Shown in pieces: positions 35,921-45,107 of a stretch of 64,000 nucleotides of DNA (positions within the stretch are counted from its first letter, which is position 1; the number at the start of each line of letters is the position of its first letter). Under the pieces are notes generated by a model, which was not told the DNA's origin, did no database searches, and saw only the letters and a list, made by a program, of their open reading frames with translations. The stretch comes from UBA4416 sp943362175. Lineage in GTDB: Bacteria > Bacteroidota > Bacteroidia > B-17B0 > Aurantibacillaceae. The stretch lies in NCBI GenBank assembly GCA_943362175.1, contig CALRIU020000025.1, positions 1-64,000 on the forward strand, read 5' to 3'. The position numbers and the translations under genes are program-made.

Positions 35921-35993
35921 CTTTGTTAATTTATGTTTATGATTATAAATCATCTCTTAAAAAAAGTGTATTTTTACTTCATACCCTGATTAC

Positions 35994-36632
35994 ATGAAAC
36001 ACGCTCTGTATATTTTTTTAGTGCTTTGCTCTGCATCGTTATTCGCCCAAACCAAAACTGATAAGGAGCTGGCTCCGGAGAAATACCTGCAAATTTCGGG
36101 TGTGGTGCTCGACGACAGCTTACAGCCTCTCCCTTTTGTATCTATTATGCTCAAAGGGACAAGACATGGCACCGTCAGCGACTTCTACGGTTTTTTCACC
36201 CTGGTGGCAAGGCCGGGCGATGAGATGCAGTTTTTCTCCGTGAATCATAAGAGCAAGGTGTACGACCTTTCGGATACGCTTTCAGGTAAACATTATTCCA
36301 TTATCCAGATCCTTACAAAAGATACCATTCAGCTTCCTTCTGTCAGCGTTTATCCCTGGCCGAGCAAGGAACAGTTCAAGCGCGCCATCCTGAACCTCGA
36401 CCTCAGCGACAGTGATATTGAGCGGGCTTATAAGAATATGGATAACGAGGACATCCGCGAATCCATCAAAGGTGGCTCTATGGATGCGGCTTCCAACTAC
36501 CGTGTGAAAATGCAGCAGCAATATACCCGGCTGTACCAGGCCGGACAATACCCGAGCGTAAGCCTTCTCAACCCGGTGGCCTGGGCGCAGTTCATCGATG
36601 CCTGGCGAAAGGGCAAGCTGAAGATCAAGTAG
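35994..36632 (+). CDS. Secreted protein with carboxypeptidase-like regulatory domain
   Basis: 212 aa. It has a signal peptide (residues 1-18, ASLFAQ/T). A CarboxypepD-regulatory-like beta-sandwich follows (about residues 33-110, ISGVVLDDSLQPLPFVSIML and GTVSDFYGFFTLVARPGDEM), the same fold that forms the N-terminal extension of SusC-type receptors. The C-terminal 100 residues are helical and charged, without a T9SS tail. It is probably a periplasmic or outer-membrane-associated protein of unknown role, a common Bacteroidota type. A small perfect inverted repeat (ATGATT-ATA-AATCAT, 35939-35953) lies upstream. Confidence 0.82.
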   Translation: MKHALYIFLVLCSASLFAQTKTDKELAPEKYLQISGVVLDDSLQPLPFVSIMLKGTRHGTVSDFYGFFTLVARPGDEMQFFSVNHKSKVYDLSDTLSGKHYSIIQILTKDTIQLPSVSVYPWPSKEQFKRAILNLDLSDSDIERAYKNMDNEDIRESIKGGSMDAASNYRVKMQQQYTRLYQAGQYPSVSLLNPVAWAQFIDAWRKGKLKIK

Positions 36633-36680
36633 GATGTGATCGCTCCATTCTCAGGCTCTTAGATCCACACGTATTTTATG

Positions 36681-36696
36681 ACGTAACGAAGTTACG
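36681..36696. promoter_or_regulatory. Inverted repeat upstream of the giant T9SS type-B gene
   Basis: ACGTAACGAAGTTACG contains CGTAAC-GAA-GTTACG, a perfect 6-base dyad, 95 bases before the ATG at 36792. Its half-sites resemble the CGTA/TACG operator seen at four other places, but the spacing is 7 instead of 4. It could be a variant site or an unrelated one. Confidence 0.35.
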
Positions 36697-36791
36697 CTCG
36701 TTACAAAGGCTACCCACTTTTTTGACATTGATTAAGATTTGGAAGGATTTTTTTGCTTAATTTTAAGTATGAACCCCTTCTATCATCTGTT

Positions 36792-39700
36792 ATGTTAAAA
36801 GCAGCAGTTTGTTTTCTGATAGTACTGAACTCTTTATCATGCTTTTCGCAATCTTTCTGGGCTTACATTGCAGGCAGCATAAAACAAGACGAGGCTACGG
36901 ATATTTGCTCCGACCCTGGTGGCAATATTATTACGACGGGCTATTTCTCAGGACAAACTGTTTTTTCCTATGCCAATAATATCAGTTTAATTCCTGCGGC
37001 AGCAGGCAATGCAGATATCTTTATTTCGAAGTGTGATGCAGCCGGGCAATTGTTGTGGGTGAAAAAAGCAGGGGGTTTGGGCTCAGATAAAGCGCTCTCT
37101 GTGATATCGGACGCATCGGGAAACATCTACATAACCGGTTTTTATAGCGGTAGCGCGAGTTTTGGCACGTATACCCTGAGCTCTGTAAGCGGATCCCAGG
37201 ACGGATTTATTGCCAAGCTGGATGCCAGCGGCAATTTTCTGTGGGCCGTCTCTTTCGGAGGCCCTCTTGCAGATCAGGGAAACTCCATTGCCGTTGACAG
37301 CCAGGGTTACCCCGTTGTTACCGGCGCTTTCAGAGGAACGGCGCTTTTTGGAAGTGCCTCCTTAACCAGCCTGATCAATCCGGTGACCAACCTGGCATCG
37401 GCGGATATCTTTATAGCGAAGTATGCACCATCGGGCTTATTCGACTGGGTAAGGCAGGGAAAAGCCAAATTTGAGGACAGTGGCCTGGACATTATCACCG
37501 ATCCGGCTAACAATGTGTATGTGTGCGGGCAGTTCTCCGATACCATCACCTTTCAGAACACTTACAATAACCCGATCATGAATGCTTCTTATGTGGTGAA
37601 ATACAACAGCACGGGACAGGAGCAATGGTTCCGGAAAATGGCCGGTGTTTTTTCAACAGCTTACAGTATGGCGATGGATAACTCCAACAAGCTATACGTT
37701 ACCGGCGATTTCCAGGGAACGCTCACCTACTTCGGAGCCTCGGGCAATAGTTCTGTAAGCGGCCTCTACAACTTAAAAGCGTTTCTGTTAAAGATAGACC
37801 AGAACGGAAGTTTTATCTGGGGAAAAACAGAGTCCAGCACCGGTTACGTTTCCGGAAAGCGTGTCGCCCTTGACCCTCAGCAGGATCCTTATATCTTCGG
37901 CGAATTCGGATGCACGATGAAAGAATACTCGGATGCCTACGGCCCCGGTGTATTCAACAGTATCGGTTTCAGAGACCTGTTTATTACCAAATACAGCCAG
38001 GGTGGCACACGCCAGTGGTTCAGACATTTCGGAGGCCCCATGCAGGATAATGCCCTGGGCCTGCTGGTGCCGGCAGTAAACGAGCCTGTGATGGGAGGCA
38101 GCTACGAAAACAACATCAATTTCCCGGTCACGGCCTATAGCCTTACCGCTACCAATATGAACATGAGTGCATCCATCGGCGTCCCGAATCAGCCTATCTC
38201 TTATTGCTCTTCTCCGGGTAATTATGAGGACTATTACTCTTTTGGCAGTCAGGGTTTTGCGGACATATATGTGTTCCGGGGAATGGACCTGAGCCGGACC
38301 CCTTACGATTATTACGACCGGGCAGGTACCAACTGTGACCTCAGCTTTGTGGGAAGCTGCATCAGCTGTGTCTCCTGTAGCTCCACAAGCACTGTGACCG
38401 TGCCTTTTTGCCCGGACACCATCCGTACCTGCGGCGACAGCGTGCTGATCGCTGCGTACACGCGCGACACTCCGGCCTCACTGGGTGTAGGCCCCCTGCA
38501 TCAATTCTCATGGAACAACAACCCTAATGAGGTATGGGGATCGATCTGGGTAAAAACCAACGGCATCAACACCGTAAGCGTAACCACACTCGACGGCTGC
38601 TACAGTAGCGTAGACAATGTGTATGTCATACTGGACCCTATTCCGCCTGCGCCTGTGATCAGCGACAGCTATGGCATCAATACGCTCCACCCTGCTTTCG
38701 CCAATCCTATCTATGTATGCACCCCACAAACCTTCACGCTTACGGGCGGAAATGTACAAAACACAACGTATCACTGGACGGGTCCTTACACCTCCACGCA
38801 CGATTCCATTGCCGTGACCAGTAATCCCGGCATATACCGTTTCAGTGTCACCAGTCAATTCGGCTGCTATAATTACAACGAAATCGGAATTACCTTCGAC
38901 TCTCCTCCTGTTCCTTTCGTACCAAAGCAAAAAAACGACACGATCAGGATATGCCCCGGAGCTTCAGGCGTGCATATCATCTATGATTCCATCACTAATC
39001 CTTCCGGCTCCCTTCCTTCTCCTCCCTGCGTGTCTATGTCTGCAGCGCCCTTCCTGATCTCTGCTTCTCCCGGTCTTTCTTTTTCGCAATTCATCCATAG
39101 CTGCGACCCCAGTATTGTGCTTACGGCAAGTGTTACAGGAAATTATACCTATACCATCGGTTATCCTCAAAACAGCTTATGTACTCATGACACCGTCTTT
39201 TTTACAGGACATATTCATGTTCATGTAAAAACGGCGCCATCCGGCACCTTTAGCATCCAGGGGGGTGGTATGATCTGTCCCGGCGATTCTACCCTCATCT
39301 CCGCCAGCAATCTGTCTATCCTGTCGCCTCACACGACCTATACCATGAATCCCACTTCTGTATGGGCTTACAGCACCGGGATGTTTGGTTTCGGGCTTTA
39401 TATGACGGACACCGTTTCGGGTTGCACTGATTTAACCGTGAAAAGTGTGACCGTTGAAGTAAAACCCAATCCGTTTATTATTTCCTATCCAAACCGTGTC
39501 ATCTGCCCCAACGATTCCCTGTTCATGGCGGTGAATCTTTTCGGTGCCCCGATCTACGAATGGCACGGCCCCGGCGGAATCCTCCCTCAAACCAGCCAGA
39601 TCATCTACGCACACCAACCGGGATTCTACTATTGTGTCGTGACGGATAGCGGAGGTTGTGTCTTTACAACAAGTCCGGTGGAACTCAAACAGTATTCCAC

Positions 39701-41591
39701 GCCTTACCTCACAAGCGCGCCAGGCACCATCATGTGCTTTAACCAGCCGGTCACACTCCATGCTGTAGCTATCGATACAACACACATTGTCTGGGGCTCT
39801 CCCCTTTCGGGTAACAGTGCCACACAGGTTGTCACCATGCCCGGCGTATATTCCTGCACCGTTACCATGTGCGGCATAAGCACGACATCCAGCATTACCA
39901 TTATCGGTTCCAACCCCACGGCAAGCATCACAGCCTTTCCGTCTACAACCGTTTGTCCTCACGATTCGGTGATACTCAGCGCTTCACCGCCTGGTATGAC
40001 CTTGTATTATTGGCAACCTTCCGGAAATTACGGTACATCCTATACGGCTCATGATGGCGGAGATTATGTGTTGCAGGTAACAGATTCACATGGGTGCCAG
40101 GCAAGCGCTTCTGTCAGCATTGTATTCACCTCCACGCTGAGCCCGCCCACATCCCCTATTCATGATACCGTGTGTGCCGGGCAGACCGCCAGTCTGTCCG
40201 TTACGCCTTCAGGCTACCCGGTCGACTGGTTTAGCAATGCTTTCAGCGGCCCTGTGATCTATACAGGAAACCCATACGTCACAGGCCCTGTCAGTACTCA
40301 GCTCACGTATTATGCGGCCTCGGTAAACACAGCGGGCTGCCACAGTACCGCAGTTCCTGTTACGGCATACCTCTATAATACCTCCATTGCACCGGTACTC
40401 CTGGCAGATACCAGTGTATGCTCGGGCGATACACTACAGATCATCGCTCCTCTTGTGAATGGCGCCACTTATGCCTGGGCGGGACCGGGAGTGAATACGG
40501 TAACGAGTAACAGCGTGGTCATCCCGCAGGCGGGCACCGGCAGCACAGGCACCTACTCCGTGTACCTTTCGGGATTCGGCTGCACCAGCGTAACGTCCTC
40601 TGTGAACATTACGGTTGTGAATACACTCGCTCCGATGCTATCTGGCGGGGACAGCATCTGCGCCGGCTCATCCTATTATGCTGCTGTCGATCCGGTATCT
40701 CCGGGTAATTCATATACCTGGCTGGGGCCAAACGGTTTTTCGGCAAATAACGACTCGCTGATCTTTGTGCCTGCCCAGCCTTCGCAGTCGGGAACCTATA
40801 CGGTGAGCTCTTCGCAACTGGGATGCATCAGCGCTGCAAGCCTGTTGCATTTAACGGTACTGGATATCCCTCCCGGCCCGGTCATTTCATCCAATTCGCC
40901 GGTTTGTGCGGGCGATGATATTTACCTTAGCTATAGTCCTGCGTCTCCTTATACCGTAAAGTGGCTTGGCCCTAACGGTTTTCAATCTGCACAGAATCCA
41001 TTGACTTTTCCTGCTACGCCTGCACATGCCGGCTCCTACAGCCTCTCCATGAAAAATGCATTTTGCCAGGGGCCTTCGGCCACACAGCTTGTACAGGTAC
41101 TGGAGCAACCGGTGCTAAGCCTGGGCAACGACACAATCGCCTGTAACGACGAGGCCCTGGTGTTGACCTGCTCGAGCAGTTTCCCGGCCTATCTCTGGAA
41201 TAACGGTGCCACCACCGCCAACATTCATGTATCGGAAAGCGGAACTTACAAGGTAACGTCTGCCAATGGCAAATGTATCGCAAGCGATAGTATAAAGGTT
41301 GACATCATTCCCTGCAATTTTACAATTCCTACTATTTTTTCTCCTAACGGAGACGGCGTCAACGAACTTTTCCGGTTCAATTCGCCGGCAATTAAAGAGG
41401 TGTTTTGTGAAATATGGGACCGCTGGGGCCTGAAGATAGCGGAGTTCCGCGGAACGCAGAACGGCTGGAACGGCTGGAACATGTATACCAATAAACCCTG
41501 CAGCGATGGGACTTATTTTTACATAGCCGGTATTACCACCATTAGCGGTGAACAAAAAACATTACGGGGTTTTATTACGTTGGTGAGATAG
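36792..41591 (+). CDS. Giant secreted protein with SBBP propeller repeats, Ig-like modules and T9SS type B domain
   Basis: 1599 aa from the ATG at 36792 (MLKAAVCFLIVLNSLSCFSQ signal peptide); the frame is open from 36753. Residues about 20-440 contain SBBP-type repeats of about 60 aa with the pattern GNIYITGFYSGSASF ... DGFIAKLDASGNFLWA. A Cys-rich link (CISCVSCSSTST) follows, then about ten Ig/PKD-like modules, many with C-x-G-D elements (VCSGDTLQI, VCAGDDIYL). The C-terminal about 90 residues are the gliding-motility-associated T9SS type B sorting domain (TIFSPNGDGVNELFRF ... WDRWGLKIAEF). It is expected on the cell surface or secreted, as an adhesin or large structural protein. The usual PorP/SprF partner gene is not adjacent. 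A TonB-dependent receptor gene follows. Confidence 0.9.
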   Translation: MLKAAVCFLIVLNSLSCFSQSFWAYIAGSIKQDEATDICSDPGGNIITTGYFSGQTVFSYANNISLIPAAAGNADIFISKCDAAGQLLWVKKAGGLGSDKALSVISDASGNIYITGFYSGSASFGTYTLSSVSGSQDGFIAKLDASGNFLWAVSFGGPLADQGNSIAVDSQGYPVVTGAFRGTALFGSASLTSLINPVTNLASADIFIAKYAPSGLFDWVRQGKAKFEDSGLDIITDPANNVYVCGQFSDTITFQNTYNNPIMNASYVVKYNSTGQEQWFRKMAGVFSTAYSMAMDNSNKLYVTGDFQGTLTYFGASGNSSVSGLYNLKAFLLKIDQNGSFIWGKTESSTGYVSGKRVALDPQQDPYIFGEFGCTMKEYSDAYGPGVFNSIGFRDLFITKYSQGGTRQWFRHFGGPMQDNALGLLVPAVNEPVMGGSYENNINFPVTAYSLTATNMNMSASIGVPNQPISYCSSPGNYEDYYSFGSQGFADIYVFRGMDLSRTPYDYYDRAGTNCDLSFVGSCISCVSCSSTSTVTVPFCPDTIRTCGDSVLIAAYTRDTPASLGVGPLHQFSWNNNPNEVWGSIWVKTNGINTVSVTTLDGCYSSVDNVYVILDPIPPAPVISDSYGINTLHPAFANPIYVCTPQTFTLTGGNVQNTTYHWTGPYTSTHDSIAVTSNPGIYRFSVTSQFGCYNYNEIGITFDSPPVPFVPKQKNDTIRICPGASGVHIIYDSITNPSGSLPSPPCVSMSAAPFLISASPGLSFSQFIHSCDPSIVLTASVTGNYTYTIGYPQNSLCTHDTVFFTGHIHVHVKTAPSGTFSIQGGGMICPGDSTLISASNLSILSPHTTYTMNPTSVWAYSTGMFGFGLYMTDTVSGCTDLTVKSVTVEVKPNPFIISYPNRVICPNDSLFMAVNLFGAPIYEWHGPGGILPQTSQIIYAHQPGFYYCVVTDSGGCVFTTSPVELKQYSTPYLTSAPGTIMCFNQPVTLHAVAIDTTHIVWGSPLSGNSATQVVTMPGVYSCTVTMCGISTTSSITIIGSNPTASITAFPSTTVCPHDSVILSASPPGMTLYYWQPSGNYGTSYTAHDGGDYVLQVTDSHGCQASASVSIVFTSTLSPPTSPIHDTVCAGQTASLSVTPSGYPVDWFSNAFSGPVIYTGNPYVTGPVSTQLTYYAASVNTAGCHSTAVPVTAYLYNTSIAPVLLADTSVCSGDTLQIIAPLVNGATYAWAGPGVNTVTSNSVVIPQAGTGSTGTYSVYLSGFGCTSVTSSVNITVVNTLAPMLSGGDSICAGSSYYAAVDPVSPGNSYTWLGPNGFSANNDSLIFVPAQPSQSGTYTVSSSQLGCISAASLLHLTVLDIPPGPVISSNSPVCAGDDIYLSYSPASPYTVKWLGPNGFQSAQNPLTFPATPAHAGSYSLSMKNAFCQGPSATQLVQVLEQPVLSLGNDTIACNDEALVLTCSSSFPAYLWNNGATTANIHVSESGTYKVTSANGKCIASDSIKVDIIPCNFTIPTIFSPNGDGVNELFRFNSPAIKEVFCEIWDRWGLKIAEFRGTQNGWNGWNMYTNKPCSDGTYFYIAGITTISGEQKTLRGFITLVR

Positions 41592-41699
41592 TCAAAAACA
41601 GGATCTGATATTCCCGGATTCATCGCTCCATTGCTGAATAATTCGCCAAAATTCCATTTCTTTTTACAATATTTGCAGCTTAATGCCGTTTTTGCCAAA

Positions 41700-44195
41700 G
41701 TGTTACTAAGAGCTGTTTATACCTTACTGATCGTATGGAGTGCTTTCCTTGGATCGGCGCAAACTGCCACGATCTCCGGAACGGTGAAAGACGAAGATGG
41801 CAATGGCATTGCCTACACGCAGGTGGCTGTGCTCGAAGACGGGTCGAAGACTACCACAACGGATGCAAACGGGCGCTACGCGCTTGAAATTCCTGCGGAG
41901 CAGAACTTTACCATTGCCTTTTACAATATCAGCTATATCCAGTTCAATAAGCGGGTTTACCTGAAACCCGGAGAGATCCTGAGCCTGAGCCCACAGCTGG
42001 TGGTTAAGAATACCATTACGGTGGACGTGATCGTTGAAAAAAACCGGAACGTGGAGATGACCACCATCGATCCGCGGAATGTATTTGCCATCCCCAACCC
42101 CAACGGTGGGATCGAGGGTATCCTTAAGACACAGCTTGGCGTGAGCAGCAACAATGAGCTGAGCAGCGGCTACTCGGTGCGCGGCGGGAACTTCGACGAG
42201 AATTTAGTGTATGTGAATGACATTGAGGTGTACCGCCCTTTCCTTGCCAGGAGCGGGCAACAGGAAGGCCTGAGCTTTGCCAACCCGGACATGGTGAGCA
42301 ATATCAATTTCTCGGCGGGAGGTTTCGAAGCCAAATACGGCGATAAGATGTCGTCGGTGCTGGACATCACCTACCGCAAGCCTTTGAAATTCGGCGGCAC
42401 CGTGAGCGGAAGCCTGCTGGGCGGAAGCCTGCACCTGGAAGGTGTTTCCAAAAGCAGGGTGGTGGCCTGGAGCATTGGCTCACGCTACAAATCCAATTCC
42501 TATTTATTAAAAGGCCTCGATACCAAAGGCGAATACCGCCCGCGTTTTTATGATGTCCAGACGTTTTTGACCTTTACGCTGAACCAGAAATGGAGCATCG
42601 AATTTTTAGGGAACGTTTCCAATAACCAGTACCTGGTAATCCCGGCCAACCGTGAAACGACCTTCGGCACGATCAAGGATGCCGTGAAGTTCACCGTGTA
42701 TTTCGACGGCCGCGAAGTCACGCAGTACAACACCTACATGGGCGGGCTTTCCACCACCTTCCGGCCAAACCGCCGCACCAAATTAAAGCTCATCACCTCG
42801 GCCTATAATACCAAGGAGGAAGAGAATTTCACGGTGCAGGGGCAATATTACATCGACCAGCTGGAAGCGGATTTCAGCAAGGAGACCTTCGGGCAGGTGG
42901 CGTTCAACCGTGGCATCGGCACCTACATCAACAACGGGCGTAATGCCATTGAAGCCACGGTACTAAATATTGAGCATAAGGGCACGCGCGAACTCGGGCG
43001 GCACAGCGAGTTGCTGTGGGGCGCGCGCTTCCAGCACGAAATCATCCACGATAAGCTGAGCGAGTGGAAAATGGTAGATTCCTCGGATTACATCACTCCC
43101 TATCGCGCCAACGAGATCAACCTGCAGGACGTTGTGAAATCGAGGATCGACCTGGAAAGCAACCGGGTGATGGGCTACGTGCAGTATGCCTACAACAAAC
43201 TGCTGAAAGATTCTTCCAGCATTGTCTTCACCGGTGGCGTGAGGGCCAACTACTGGAGCTTCAATTCGCAAACGGTATTTTCGCCGCGTTTAACCTTATC
43301 CTACAAGCCGCACTGGAAACGGGACATCCTCTTCCGGGCTTCTTACGGTTATTATTACCAGCCGCCATTCTACAGGGAGATGCGTGATTTCAGCGGGCAG
43401 CTCAATCCTGATATCAGGGCGCAGCAATCCATCCATTACCTCTTGTCGGCCGATTATAATTTCCGCATGTTCCGCCGCCCTTTCAAGGTGATTGTGGCCG
43501 GTTACTATAAGGATATGAAAGACCTGATCCCTTATGAGATCGACAATACCCGCATCCGTTATTTTGCCAAGAACAATTCCGTAGGCTATACCACCGGTGC
43601 TGATATCCGCCTCAACGGCGAGTTTATCAAGGGCATCGAATCCTGGCTCACCCTGGGCATTCTGAGGTCTTATGAGAATATTTCCGGCGACCGGCAGGTA
43701 ACCTATTATAATTCGGACGGTGATACCATCGTTCAGGGCTTTACCTTCAATAATATTGCGGTGGATAGTACCGTGAAGTTTCCGGGCTACATCCCCCGCC
43801 CTACCGATCAGCTCTTTACCTTCGGCATGTTCTTCCAGGATTACATTCCCAAACTGCCTTCCTGCAAAATGTACCTGAACCTGCAGTTCGGTTCGGGCCT
43901 GCCCTTCGGCCCGCCGGACCATGTGCGCTGGAAGCAAACGGCACGGATGCCACCCTACAGGAGAGTGGATGTGGGCTTTGCCTACCAGATTGTGAAGGAA
44001 GAAAAGCCTTTGCCGAACACGCATCCTTTCCATTTCATGAAAGCGGCCTTTATCAGCATCGAGGTGTTTAACCTGTTACAGATCAACAACACGGTTTCCT
44101 ATACCTGGGTAACGGATGTCACGGGCCGACAGTATGCGATCCCGAACTACCTCACAAGAAGGCAGCTCAATGTGAAGCTGCAGGTAAGGTTTTAG
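41700..44195 (+). CDS. TonB-dependent receptor with carboxypeptidase-like N-terminal domain
   Basis: 831 aa from the GTG at 41700, which gives a good signal peptide (MLLRAVYTLLIVWSAFLGSA/Q). The open frame runs back to a TTG at 41631, but the extra 23 residues have no signal character. The mature protein begins with a CarboxypepD-regulatory-like domain (TISGTVKDEDGNGIAYTQVA), then the TonB plug (SSNNELSSGYSVRGGNFDEN, VYVNDIEVYRP, MVSNINFSAGGFEAKYGDKM) and a 22-strand-type barrel ending in Phe (LNVKLQVRF). No SusD gene is adjacent, so this is a stand-alone receptor for an unknown ligand. It lies downstream of the giant type-B protein. Confidence 0.92.
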   Translation: MLLRAVYTLLIVWSAFLGSAQTATISGTVKDEDGNGIAYTQVAVLEDGSKTTTTDANGRYALEIPAEQNFTIAFYNISYIQFNKRVYLKPGEILSLSPQLVVKNTITVDVIVEKNRNVEMTTIDPRNVFAIPNPNGGIEGILKTQLGVSSNNELSSGYSVRGGNFDENLVYVNDIEVYRPFLARSGQQEGLSFANPDMVSNINFSAGGFEAKYGDKMSSVLDITYRKPLKFGGTVSGSLLGGSLHLEGVSKSRVVAWSIGSRYKSNSYLLKGLDTKGEYRPRFYDVQTFLTFTLNQKWSIEFLGNVSNNQYLVIPANRETTFGTIKDAVKFTVYFDGREVTQYNTYMGGLSTTFRPNRRTKLKLITSAYNTKEEENFTVQGQYYIDQLEADFSKETFGQVAFNRGIGTYINNGRNAIEATVLNIEHKGTRELGRHSELLWGARFQHEIIHDKLSEWKMVDSSDYITPYRANEINLQDVVKSRIDLESNRVMGYVQYAYNKLLKDSSSIVFTGGVRANYWSFNSQTVFSPRLTLSYKPHWKRDILFRASYGYYYQPPFYREMRDFSGQLNPDIRAQQSIHYLLSADYNFRMFRRPFKVIVAGYYKDMKDLIPYEIDNTRIRYFAKNNSVGYTTGADIRLNGEFIKGIESWLTLGILRSYENISGDRQVTYYNSDGDTIVQGFTFNNIAVDSTVKFPGYIPRPTDQLFTFGMFFQDYIPKLPSCKMYLNLQFGSGLPFGPPDHVRWKQTARMPPYRRVDVGFAYQIVKEEKPLPNTHPFHFMKAAFISIEVFNLLQINNTVSYTWVTDVTGRQYAIPNYLTRRQLNVKLQVRF

Positions 44196-44218
44196 AGCCG
44201 CCTGAGGGAAGATATTCT

Positions 44219-44226
44219 TATCTTTG
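44219..44226 (+). promoter_or_regulatory. -7 promoter element of the small TfoX-like gene
   Basis: TATCTTTG matches TAnnTTTG and lies 50 bases upstream of the ATG at 44277. A T-rich TTTTAG at 44189-44194 is a weak -33 candidate with slightly long spacing. Confidence 0.4.
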
Positions 44227-44276
44227 CTCCTGTTGTTAGTGAACCTCAACAACAACAAATAAAGCAATCCAAAAGT

Positions 44277-44582
44277 ATGACAGAACAAGAGATGCTGTAC
44301 CTGAAAACAGGACAGGCCATAAAAGGGGCTGAGCAAAGCCAGATGTTCGGTAAGCCCTGTTTCAAAACAGATGGAAAGGCCTTTATCTGTTTCTTCCAAA
44401 ACGAGATGGTGTTTAAGTTGACCGGAGAGGTTCGCGAAAAGGCGCTGGGTCTTTCGGGTTCACAGCTCTTTGATCCATCGGGCAAAGGCCGGCCGATGAA
44501 GGAATGGATCCAGGTCCCTTACGCGCATTCAGCCCAATGGGCTCCTCTCGCCAAAGAAGCCTTGAAGTACGTCCAAAAATAA
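44277..44582 (+). CDS. Small TfoX/Sxy N-terminal-like domain protein
   Basis: 101 aa. It has a compact alpha/beta pattern with QMFGKPCFKTDGKAFICFFQNEMVFKL, where a Met-Phe-Gly is followed by a beta hairpin, and GSQLFDPSGKGRPMKEWIQVPY near the C-terminus. This recalls the TfoX N-terminal (YjbR/MmcQ-related) fold of small cytoplasmic proteins. The function in Bacteroidota is unknown; TfoX proteins in other phyla affect competence. The gene stands alone and converges on the secreted-protein operon with a gap of only 3 bases. Confidence 0.7.
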   Translation: MTEQEMLYLKTGQAIKGAEQSQMFGKPCFKTDGKAFICFFQNEMVFKLTGEVREKALGLSGSQLFDPSGKGRPMKEWIQVPYAHSAQWAPLAKEALKYVQK

Positions 44583-44585
44583 TCT

Positions 44586-45107
44586 TTATTTCCCGGCGTT
44601 CAATTTCTGTTTCAACGGTTTTATTTTCAGCGAAAACTCATTCGTTACCGAGCTTAACTGAGCATAGTCCAAAAAGTGATACGCGGCCCGGTTTTTATAA
44701 ATCAGGCAAGGCGTTGGGCCGGAGCATAGAGCCTGTTTCAGGTGACCAATGTATTTACAGGTCGTGAAATAAACATCCCTCTTGCTGAGATGATGACAGG
44801 CCATAATCCTGCTGATCTCTCCAAGGGATTCGTTGCTCAGGATGAATACAAACTGAAAGCGCTTCTTTTCATCCGTAAAATATTTTGTACACGCAATACA
44901 GTTAACATTGGATATAATGACTGTTGGTTTTGAAAACAGCTTCTCGAAAGAGGCATTGCCGGGATTGAGTTCGGCATCAAACACTTTCAGGAACACACTG
45001 TCAACGTGTAAGATGGCAGACTGTGAGGACATTCCAAAAGTGACCGTGCAAAACACGACAGCGAGTATGGTCCTATTTAATCCCAAACGTGAATTTTTTA
45101 AGACCAT
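44586..45107 (-). CDS. Small secreted protein with CxxC motif, thioredoxin-like candidate
   Basis: 173 aa. It has an N-terminal signal peptide (about residues 1-29, FGMSSQ/S). A beta strand followed by Cys-x-x-Cys is seen in VIISNVNCIACTKYF (about residues 63-77), the position where thioredoxin-fold proteins place the redox motif. Three further Cys (CHH, TTCKY, ALCSG) follow, and FQFVFILSNESLGEISRI resembles the central strand-helix of the fold. A TGPTPCLIYK-like segment (SGPTPCLIYK) may be the cis-Pro strand. It is the last gene of the four-gene operon, with 35 bases overlap with the gene before it. I infer a periplasmic thiol-disulfide role but cannot prove it. Confidence 0.7.
   Translation of the reverse strand: MVLKNSRLGLNRTILAVVFCTVTFGMSSQSAILHVDSVFLKVFDAELNPGNASFEKLFSKPTVIISNVNCIACTKYFTDEKKRFQFVFILSNESLGEISRIMACHHLSKRDVYFTTCKYIGHLKQALCSGPTPCLIYKNRAAYHFLDYAQLSSVTNEFSLKIKPLKQKLNAGK

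Noticed and set aside
43296..44033. Open frame of 245 aa on the minus strand
   Set aside because: It is antisense to the TonB-dependent receptor gene, with no recognisable domain and a His/Gly/Ile-rich composition.
44583..44585. Search for a terminator between the convergent TfoX-like and CxxC genes
   Set aside because: The gap is only 3 bases and no hairpin with a U tract was seen at the ends of the two genes.
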